DNA from: Aquimarina sp.
Lineage (GTDB): Bacteria; Bacteroidota; Bacteroidia; Flavobacteriales; Flavobacteriaceae
NCBI GenBank assembly: GCA_020628975.1
Contig: JAHDEF010000007.1
Span: 1 to 27,733, forward strand
Direction of reading: 5' to 3'
DNA: 27,733 bases
The notes under the pieces are model-generated. The model was not told the origin of the DNA. It did not search any database and saw only the letters and a list, made by a program, of their open reading frames with translations. Position 1 is the first letter of the stretch, and each line of letters begins with the position of its first letter. This document shows, piece after piece, positions 22,317 to 27,733 of this stretch. The position numbers were made by a program, and so were the translations under genes.

Positions 22317-22892
22317 ATGAAAAAAATATGCATTTCAGTAGCCTTAGCTTCAACAGTTTTATTCAGTAGCTGCATAGGTAGTTTTAGTGCTTTCAATAAA
22401 TTGAAAGACTGGAACTTAGGCGTTACCTCAAGTAAGTTTGGTAACGAATTAATATTTATTGCTCTTTGGGTAGTACCTGTATATCAAATAGCATCATTAG
22501 GTGACTTGCTTATCTTTAATTCTATTGAATTTTGGGGAGGCACCAACCCTATTGCAATGACTCCAGGAGATGAAGAAATTCAAGTAGTAAAAGCGAAAGG
22601 AAGTGTTTATGAGATTAAAGCAACACCCAATCGATTTGATGTTGTAGTAGTTGATGGTAAAAAGCAAGGGGAAACTGCTACGTTAATTTATTTACCCGAG
22701 GATCAGTCGTGGAACAAATTAAACAAAGATCAATCCTTAACTAAGTTAGCCTCACTTAAAGACGGCTTACTTATGGCACACTTACCTAATAAAACAGTGG
22801 CATTAGACACCTATTTATCAAGATCTGCAATGGCTTCTATTTTAACCAAAGAAGCTAATGCGTTTGATATTAAAACTGTGGAAGTAGAATAA
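22317..22892 (+). CDS. DUF3332 family lipoprotein
   Basis: A 191-residue protein with a lipoprotein signal peptide: MKKICISVALASTVLFSSC, with C19 as the lipidated residue. The body carries the pattern of DUF3332: FNKLKDWNLGVTSSKFGNELIF, then a hydrophobic segment (ALWVVPVYQIASLGDLLIF) and IEFWGGTNPIAM. The function is unknown; it probably sits in the cell envelope with the hydrophobic segment in a membrane. It stands alone, with a strong bidirectional terminator about 100 bases downstream. Confidence 0.85.
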   Translation: MKKICISVALASTVLFSSCIGSFSAFNKLKDWNLGVTSSKFGNELIFIALWVVPVYQIASLGDLLIFNSIEFWGGTNPIAMTPGDEEIQVVKAKGSVYEIKATPNRFDVVVVDGKKQGETATLIYLPEDQSWNKLNKDQSLTKLASLKDGLLMAHLPNKTVALDTYLSRSAMASILTKEANAFDIKTVEVE

Positions 22893-22988
22893 TTTAACAC
22901 ATTATTTTGTAATTGAATTTATTTTTTGATAGATATGATATTATCAAGAACAAACTTAAGTTACATTAATTAACATCTATACGCTTTA

Positions 22989-23022
22989 AAAAATCGGGAG
23001 ACACTAAAAGCTCCCGATTTTT
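22989..23022. terminator. Bidirectional terminator between the DUF3332 gene and gldD
   Basis: AAAAATCGGGAG (22989-23000), a ten-base loop, CTCCCGATTTTT (23011-23022). The perfect 12-bp stem has A and T runs on both sides and serves the two convergent genes. Confidence 0.88.
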
Positions 23023-23127
23023 GTTAAGTCGATTTAATAAGGAAGAGACAACGGCAGTTTTTAAATTTCTTTGATACGGTAACGGAGAAATACAACTTAA
23101 GAGCGGATCAATTTTTCTTGTGATTTT

Positions 23128-23691
23128 TTATTTCCATATTAACGATTCAATCATAACCTTTAAATCATTCTCTAGATACTTTATACCAGGCAAAATAGAG
23201 TCATAGTTAGGTTTAATGTTAAAGTATAATGAGCCTAATAAAAAATGATTTGTACTATCGGTTAAATAAAATTGAGAGGGAGAAGCCGCATTCCCCGAAA
23301 CTTTATAAACCATTCCGTGTACATTTTGAGTTGTGTTAGAGTACGCTTGTGTAGCTATATTGTCAGCCTTTACAACATGTTCGTATGTTAAATTTTGAGC
23401 ATCTTTCAATAATTTTTTTAAGTCAGATTGCACGGGTCTATATGTTAAATATACGGTAGCATTTAAATTAGGATAAAACAATTTGAACCCGCAGAAGCCA
23501 TGTTTTGATACTCGTTTGAGTTGTGCAATTCTATTTTTTTTGAAATCAAATTTACAATCGGTATCTGTACTCTCGTAAGTTACGGCGTCGTATTGCAAGC
23601 GCAGTTGCGCTTTGGGTTTTGGTAGCACTTCGTTTTTACAAGAAATAAAAAACAACTGTAAACTTATAATTATAAAGAAAATTTTATTCAT
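23128..23691 (-). CDS. gldD: Gliding motility lipoprotein GldD
   Basis: A 187-residue lipoprotein with signal peptide MNKIFFIIISLQLFFISC (lipidated C18). The body, with YPNLNATVYLTYRPV, GMVYKVSGNAASPSQFYLTDS and FLLGSLYF, matches GldD as known from Flavobacterium. GldD is required for gliding and for type IX secretion, though its exact task is not settled. It overlaps the 3' end of gldE by eight bases, the same order as in other gliding flavobacteria, so the two are translated together. Confidence 0.9.
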   Translation of the reverse strand: MNKIFFIIISLQLFFISCKNEVLPKPKAQLRLQYDAVTYESTDTDCKFDFKKNRIAQLKRVSKHGFCGFKLFYPNLNATVYLTYRPVQSDLKKLLKDAQNLTYEHVVKADNIATQAYSNTTQNVHGMVYKVSGNAASPSQFYLTDSTNHFLLGSLYFNIKPNYDSILPGIKYLENDLKVMIESLIWK

Positions 23692-25000
23692 TAAGAATCG
23701 TCAATTTTATTTTTTTGATGCGTTTTTTGTCTAAACTTTCGATGACAAACACCAAGTTTTCAAAAGTTATTTTATCGCCTTTTTTGGGGAAGTTATTTGA
23801 GACTTCTAGAATGAATCCCGCTAAGGTTTCTGCTTCCTTCTTAATGTCCTCAAAGCTTTCCGAAGGTATAATTTTAGTGATTTTAAAGAAATCTTTTAAA
23901 TGCACTCTTCCTTCAAAAATATAATTAGTGTCATTTATTTTAGTGTAGTGGATGTCTTCATCATCAAATTCATCACTAATATCACCTACTATTTGGCGAA
24001 TAATATCATCTAATGTAATTATTCCACAAGTACCTCCATATTCGTCGACTACTACGGCTAAGTGATTTTTCTTTTCTTGAAATTCAGTTAGCAAATCGTC
24101 TAACTTTTTATTTTCAGGAACAAAAATGGGTTTTTGAATTAATGATAACCAATCAAAATTCTTTTCTGATAAGTACGGCAGTAAATCTTTCACGTAAAGA
24201 ATTCCTATAACATCGTCAATAGAATCCTGAAAAACAGGCACTCTAGAGTATCCACTTTGACTAATTTTCTTAATAATAGAAATAAAATTTTCTTCTTTTT
24301 TAATAGAGAAAATATCCATTCTAGGTTGCATCACTTCTCTTACCTCAGTAGTTCCGAAACTTACAATACCTTGTAAAATTTTCTTCTCCTGTAAGGTAGT
24401 TTCTGTACCATCTGTAATTTCTAAAGCTTGTGAAAGTTGGCTAATATTAAGGTCCGATTTACTTCTTCCAAAACGATCTTCAATTAAGCCTGTAATATAT
24501 TGCATAGGCTCATTCAAAAAAGTCAATCCTTTATTTAATAAGGTCAAAGGATAGGCCATAAAACTGGCAAATTTTAAATTATTTCTATTCGCATAAATCT
24601 TTGGTAAAATTTCTCCGAATAATAAAATGATAAAAGTGACCAATACTACTTCAAGTATAAAGCGAATAGAAATACCTAAAAACAAATGATAGCTTAAATG
24701 TTCAAAGAAATAGGCGCCTAACGTATCGGCTAGTAAAACAATAGCAATGTTTATAAAGTTATTGGCTACAAGAATTGTGGCTAATAGCTTTTTAGGTTTT
24801 TCAAGTAAGTGGGCAATGCGATTACCGCTTTTCAAATTGTTTTTAGTGTGTTCTTCAATATCAGTAGCCGATAAAGAGAAAAAGGCTATTTCACTACCCG
24901 AAATTAAAGCAGAGCATAACAATAAAACACCTAATAGTACTAACTGAATAGTAATTTCTAAATGGTCGAATATTAATATAAGTAAGGGGTCAGGATCCAA
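23684..25000 (-). CDS. gldE: Gliding motility-associated CBS/CorC transporter-like protein GldE
   Basis: A 438-residue member of the hemolysin C/CorC (CNNM-like) family. Residues 17-165 form the DUF21 membrane domain (helices near 17-38, 72-95, 104-128, 145-165). A CBS pair follows at about 215-335 (REVMQPRMDIFSI, GILYVKDLLPYL, LAVVVDEYGGTCGIITLDDIIRQIVGDI). A CorC/HlyC domain ends the protein (about 350-436). The family handles Mg or other cations; GldE supports gliding partly in concert with GldD. It starts 16 bases after ssb on the same strand. Confidence 0.92.
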   Translation of the reverse strand: MDPDPLLILIFDHLEITIQLVLLGVLLLCSALISGSEIAFFSLSATDIEEHTKNNLKSGNRIAHLLEKPKKLLATILVANNFINIAIVLLADTLGAYFFEHLSYHLFLGISIRFILEVVLVTFIILLFGEILPKIYANRNNLKFASFMAYPLTLLNKGLTFLNEPMQYITGLIEDRFGRSKSDLNISQLSQALEITDGTETTLQEKKILQGIVSFGTTEVREVMQPRMDIFSIKKEENFISIIKKISQSGYSRVPVFQDSIDDVIGILYVKDLLPYLSEKNFDWLSLIQKPIFVPENKKLDDLLTEFQEKKNHLAVVVDEYGGTCGIITLDDIIRQIVGDISDEFDDEDIHYTKINDTNYIFEGRVHLKDFFKITKIIPSESFEDIKKEAETLAGFILEVSNNFPKKGDKITFENLVFVIESLDKKRIKKIKLTILNE

Positions 25001-25016
25001 TTAATGAAACTTTTAA

Positions 25017-25493
25017 TTAAAAGGGTAAATCATCTTCTTCAGTAGTACTGGAGCTAGCGGCTGGTTGGCTGGGCATACTAGTATTTTTCGGACTGCTAGC
25101 AGGCGTTGCTTGAGGTTGAGAATTCGTGTGGCCAGAATTACTAGAAGCTCCTTCACCTTTAGGAGTTAAAAATGTAAAATCAATACATTGAATTTCAGTG
25201 GAGTACCGATCATTACCATTTTGATCTTGCCATTTTCTAGTTTTTAAACGACCTTCAATATAAACTTTATCTCCTTTTTTTAGGTATTTTTCGCATATTT
25301 CAGCGGCTTTATTTCTTACTACAATATTGTGCCATTCGGTATTTGAAACACGTTCGCTAGTAATTTTATTCACATAATCTTCATTGGTAGCTAATGGGAA
25401 ACGGCCAATAATTCCACCCCCTTCAAAATAAGTGTTTTTAACATCGTCACCTGTGTGTCCAATTAAAATTACTTTGTTTATAGTACCAGCCAT
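25017..25493 (-). CDS. ssb: Single-stranded DNA-binding protein
   Basis: A 158-residue SSB. Residues 1-110 are the OB fold (MAGTINKVILIGHTGDDVKN ... WHNIVVRNKAAEICEKYLKKGDKVYIEGRLKTRKW). Then comes a Gly/Ser/Pro/Gln-rich flexible tail and the acidic tip EEDDLPF that recruits repair and replication proteins. It lies 37 bases after mutY and 16 bases before gldE, so it shares their transcript. Confidence 0.95.
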   Translation of the reverse strand: MAGTINKVILIGHTGDDVKNTYFEGGGIIGRFPLATNEDYVNKITSERVSNTEWHNIVVRNKAAEICEKYLKKGDKVYIEGRLKTRKWQDQNGNDRYSTEIQCIDFTFLTPKGEGASSNSGHTNSQPQATPASSPKNTSMPSQPAASSSTTEEDDLPF

Positions 25494-25530
25494 TATATTA
25501 TGATTATAGAGTTAAAGTTAACAAAAAAAA

Positions 25531-26595
25531 CTACAAAAGCTCAAGTTTCAAAAAGTTGCTTATAAGCACAGGAATTGGATACTTGTAAATTTCATTTTTT
25601 GAAGTTGCAATATAGTTCTCTTTTAATAACGCAAAGTCTTTTTTAGGAATAGAAATTTTCCAAAAGCTAGCAAACAGATGTTGATGCGAGAGTTTATGTG
25701 CTTTTTCGTTAATATGCATTAATGTTATAGAAGGAATATTCGCTAAATTGAAAAGTTCTTGAATTTTAGTGCCAAGCGTTGTTGCTGTGATTGCTTTACT
25801 ACTTTCAATTAGTGGAAATTCATAAAGGTGCTGCCAAATTCCTTTACCTGAGCGTTTTGAAATAAGAATTTCTAAATTGTTTTCTACCAGCATATAATTT
25901 AAGTGCTTAGTAGTAATTTTAGTTTTTTTGATCTTTTCAGGTAATTGATCTAATGCAGCATTTTGATAGGCATAGCATTCGTTAGAAAAGGGGCAATACA
26001 TGCAGTTAGGTTTTTTTGGTGTGCATTGCAAAGCACCAAATTCCATAATAGCTTGATTATGTATGTCGGGCATTTCGTTGTCTAAAAGCGTATTTGCTAA
26101 TGCCTGAAATTCTTTAATGCCTTCTGTGCTATTAATAGGAGTGAAAATACCGAATATTCTCGCAATTACTCGATATACATTTCCATCAACAACGGCAACA
26201 GCTTCTTTGTTACTAAACGAAGCAATAGCACTTGCGGTATATTGTCCTACGCCTTTTAACTGAATCAAATTAGCAAATGTGTTGGGAAAGACACCATCAA
26301 ATTTTTCCAAAACCATTTTGGCTGCGGCATGTAAATTTCGAGCGCGCGAATAATAGCCTAAACCTTGCCATAGTTTTAGAACAGCTTCCTCTTCAGCATT
26401 AGCTAAATCTTGAACAGTAGGATACTGCTCAACAAACTTAATATAATAAGGTAAGCCCTGGTTAACACGTGTTTGTTGTAAAATTACTTCACTCAGCCAA
26501 ATTTTATAAGGGTCAGTACAATTTCTCCAGGGTAAGTCCCGTTTATTATTTAAATACCACGTTTGTAATGTTTTAGAAAAGGACTCGACTATCAT
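25531..26595 (-). CDS. mutY: A/G-specific adenine glycosylase MutY
   Basis: A 354-residue glycosylase. The HhH-GPD catalytic domain has E36 (WLSEVILQQTRV), the LKGVGQYTASAIASF hairpin (112-127) and D137 (VVDGNVYRV). The four iron-sulfur cysteines C191, C198, C201 and C207 are spaced 6-2-5. The C-terminal part (about 225-354) is the NUDIX-like domain that recognises 8-oxoguanine, with GKGIWQHLYEFPLIE. MutY removes A mispaired with 8-oxoG. First gene of the mutY-ssb-gldE-gldD run, divergent from the HU gene. Confidence 0.94.
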   Translation of the reverse strand: MIVESFSKTLQTWYLNNKRDLPWRNCTDPYKIWLSEVILQQTRVNQGLPYYIKFVEQYPTVQDLANAEEEAVLKLWQGLGYYSRARNLHAAAKMVLEKFDGVFPNTFANLIQLKGVGQYTASAIASFSNKEAVAVVDGNVYRVIARIFGIFTPINSTEGIKEFQALANTLLDNEMPDIHNQAIMEFGALQCTPKKPNCMYCPFSNECYAYQNAALDQLPEKIKKTKITTKHLNYMLVENNLEILISKRSGKGIWQHLYEFPLIESSKAITATTLGTKIQELFNLANIPSITLMHINEKAHKLSHQHLFASFWKISIPKKDFALLKENYIATSKNEIYKYPIPVLISNFLKLELL

Positions 26596-26642
26596 AAAAA
26601 AAGAATAAATTTTTTTAATTGTTTAATATTTAGTGCTTAGTG

Positions 26643-26674
26643 TTGAATTAATGGAAATTAAATTAATATATTTG
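26643..26674 (+). promoter_or_regulatory. Promoter of the HU gene
   Basis: TTG (26643-26645), a 21-base spacer and TATATTTG (26667-26674), an exact -7 match. The ATG at 26703 gives a leader of about 20 bases. Confidence 0.72.
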
Positions 26675-26702
26675 CAAACTGAAAAACCCTCAAAATAGAA
26701 TT

Positions 26703-26996
26703 ATGACAAAAGCTGATATCGTAGCAAATATCGCTACAAAATTAGGAATGGAGAAAACAGATGTACAAGCAACTGTTGAATCTTTCATGGAAGAAGTAAA
26801 GGATTCACTTGAAAGTGGAGAAAACGTATACCTAAGAGGTTTCGGTAGTTTTATTATTAAAACACGTGCTGAAAAAACAGGTAGAAATATTTCTCAAAAC
26901 ACAACGATCAAGATTCCTGCACACAACATACCTGCTTTCAAACCAGCAAAAGTGTTTATGGAAGGGGTTAAAACTCAAGTTGAAGTAGAACAATAA
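26703..26996 (+). CDS. HU-family DNA-binding protein
   Basis: A 97-residue HU/IHF-family protein: MTKADIVANIATKLGMEKTD, LRGFGSFIIKTRAEKTGRNI (the conserved GFG start of the beta arm) and IPAFKPAKVF (the PAF.P.K end). It bends and compacts DNA as a dimer. The 97-residue length with an HN.P arm tip (IPAHNIPAFKP) is the IHF-like type common in Bacteroidota. It is followed after 29 bases by a tiny basic gene, probably on the same transcript. Confidence 0.95.
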   Translation: MTKADIVANIATKLGMEKTDVQATVESFMEEVKDSLESGENVYLRGFGSFIIKTRAEKTGRNISQNTTIKIPAHNIPAFKPAKVFMEGVKTQVEVEQ

Positions 26997-27025
26997 GAGA
27001 ATTAACATATATAAATTAGATCATT

Positions 27026-27115
27026 ATGCCAAGTGGTAAAAAGAGAAAAAGACATAAGGTAGCAACTCACAAGCGTAAAAAGCGTAGAAGAGCTAATCGT
27101 CATAAGAAAAAGTAG
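27026..27115 (+). CDS. 29-residue highly basic protein, probably ribosome-associated
   Basis: ATG at 27026, TAG at 27113. The peptide starts MPSGKKRKRHKVATHKR and ends NRHKKK; 20 of its 29 residues are Lys, Arg or His and it has no acidic residue. I recall near-identical tiny proteins at the same place, between HU and RNase E/G, in other Flavobacteriaceae, usually left unannotated or called hypothetical. The composition and a loose likeness to the basic mS38/COX24 motif suggest a ribosomal or RNA-binding peptide; this is inference. The stop codon sits inside the stem of the following terminator. Confidence 0.75.
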   Translation: MPSGKKRKRHKVATHKRKKRRRANRHKKK

Positions 27116-27131
27116 TCTTTGACTACTTTTT
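27107..27131 (+). terminator. Terminator overlapping the stop of the 29-residue gene
   Basis: AAAAAGTAGTC (27107-27117), loop TTT, GACTACTTTTT (27121-27131). A perfect 11-bp stem ending in a T run; the TAG stop lies in the left arm. Confidence 0.8.
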
Positions 27132-27139
27132 CTGTTTTA

Positions 27140-27172
27140 AAAACCAAATCGTGCTAAGCATGGTTTGGTTTT
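27140..27172 (+). terminator. Second tandem hairpin, terminator-like
   Basis: AAAACCAAATCGTGC (27140-27154), loop TAA, GCATGGTTTGGTTTT (27158-27172): a 15-bp stem with two G-U pairs, followed by C. It lies only nine bases after the first terminator. Confidence 0.7.
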
Positions 27173-27188
27173 CAAGTTCATTGAAATA

Positions 27189-27297
27189 GCAGTAAATCAC
27201 TGCGTCGGAATTTATAGAAACTTTGAAATTTCAAAGTCTAGTCATTCCTGATATAAATTTGTAATAACCAGTCTTTGCTTATTGCAAGGACACAACA
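27189..27297. repeat. Cluster of short inverted repeats before the RNase E/G gene
   Basis: GCAGT/ACTGC (27189-27203); the perfect 18-base palindrome ACTTTGAAATTTCAAAGT (27220-27237); and GTCTTTGC/GCAAGGAC near 27281-27301 with one G-U pair. A TAAATTTG -7-like word lies at 27254-27261, 45 bases before the start codon, without a well-placed -33 box. These may be dispersed repeats or a structured leader of the RNase gene. Confidence 0.5.
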
Positions 27298-27306
27298 TCT
27301 AATAAA

Positions 27307-27733
27307 GTGAACAAAGAGTTAATTATTAGGTCTGGTGAGTCTACAGATTTTGCTTTACTTAAGGATGGAAAACTTATCGAACTTCATAAAGATGAAGACG
27401 AAAGCAAGTTTGCGGTAGGTGATATTTTTATTGCCAAAATTCGCAAGCCTGTAGTGGGACTAAATGCAGCCTTCGTAAATGTTGGTTACGAAAAAGATGC
27501 TTTTCTGCATTATTTAGATTTAGGTCCACAAGTTAAATCGTTGTTGAAGTTTGTGAAACGTGTAAGCTCAGGTAAACTAAAAGACTATTCATTAGAGAAT
27601 TTTCAGCCAGAAGAAGACATCGACAAAGGTGGTAGCATCGTCGATGTGCTAAAAGCAAACCAGTCTGTGTTAGTACAGATAGTAAAAGAACCTATTTCCA
27701 CTAAAGGGCCAAGATTGAGTTCTGAAATTTCTA
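27307..27733 (+). CDS. Ribonuclease E/G family protein, N-terminal part (cut by window end)
   Basis: GTG start at 27307; 142 codons are visible before the window ends. The opening NKELIIRSGESTDFALLKDG, then VGDIFIAKIRKPVVGLNAAFVNVGYEKDAFLHY, is the N-terminal RNase H-like strand plus S1 domain typical of Rng/Rne in Bacteroidota, where the full protein is about 510-520 residues. It initiates RNA decay and rRNA processing. The position downstream of HU and the small basic protein is the usual one for this family. An ATG is absent near the start, and the homologous N-terminus MNKELIIRS supports the GTG. Confidence 0.93.
   Translation, partial: MNKELIIRSGESTDFALLKDGKLIELHKDEDESKFAVGDIFIAKIRKPVVGLNAAFVNVGYEKDAFLHYLDLGPQVKSLLKFVKRVSSGKLKDYSLENFQPEEDIDKGGSIVDVLKANQSVLVQIVKEPISTKGPRLSSEIS

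Noticed and set aside
1..27733. CRISPR array, rRNA operon, prophage or insertion sequence
   Set aside because: No regularly spaced direct repeats, rRNA signatures, integrase or transposase were found; the repeats present are short palindromes.

Overview
The window is a low-GC chromosomal segment from a member of the Bacteroidota, almost certainly a gliding marine-type Flavobacteriaceae. The supports are gldD and gldE next to ssb and mutY, promoters of the form TTG-N(20-22)-TAnnTTTG, few Shine-Dalgarno sequences, a long C-terminally extended ribosomal protein L21, and intergenic hairpin repeats typical of this family. It looks like ordinary core genome with small accessory insertions. There is no phage, no insertion sequence with a transposase, no CRISPR and no rRNA.

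Layout. (1) 1-5169 holds an ATP-grasp/alpha-E/transglutaminase locus. The end of one alpha-E protein and a transglutaminase-like protein are on the plus strand; a separate alpha-E gene and a circularly permuted ATP-grasp gene are on the minus strand. A VapBC-type toxin-antitoxin pair sits between the two arms. This family set has been proposed in the literature to make and process peptide-like products or tags, but its chemistry is poorly known, and it is the most system-like part of the window. (2) 5576-6750: an HD phosphohydrolase and a GNAT acetyltransferase. (3) 7082-8838: a plant-like soluble acyl-ACP desaturase and a plsC acyltransferase gene broken by two frame changes. (4) 8923-11399: a bacilliredoxin-family protein, a DjlA-like TerB/J-domain co-chaperone and a Tas-like aldo/keto reductase. 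(5) 11454-14777: tRNA-Leu(UAG), a MmcQ/YjbR protein, a DUF4230 protein, a cyclase-family hydrolase and hemW, whose start codon appears to be ATA. (6) 14892-18267: an azoreductase-like flavoprotein, then the minus-strand run hflX-xth-dinB. (7) 18352-22892: an endonuclease/exonuclease/phosphatase protein, an EamA exporter, a small membrane protein, rplU-rpmA and a DUF3332 lipoprotein. (8) 23128-26595: mutY-ssb-gldE-gldD on the minus strand. (9) 26703 to the end: an HU protein, a 29-residue very basic protein, tandem hairpins, and the start of an RNase E/G gene.

How the parts fit. DNA maintenance genes (mutY, ssb, xth, HU) and translation genes (rplU, rpmA, hflX, RNase E/G, tRNA) dominate. gldE/gldD supply gliding and type IX secretion functions. 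The desaturase and plsC would shape membrane phospholipids. Intergenic repeats are unusually informative: two related REP-like elements lie in opposite orientation about 2 kb apart, and one of them sits inside the loop of a terminator-like hairpin. All function calls come from reading the sequence and from recalled family knowledge; no database search was run.
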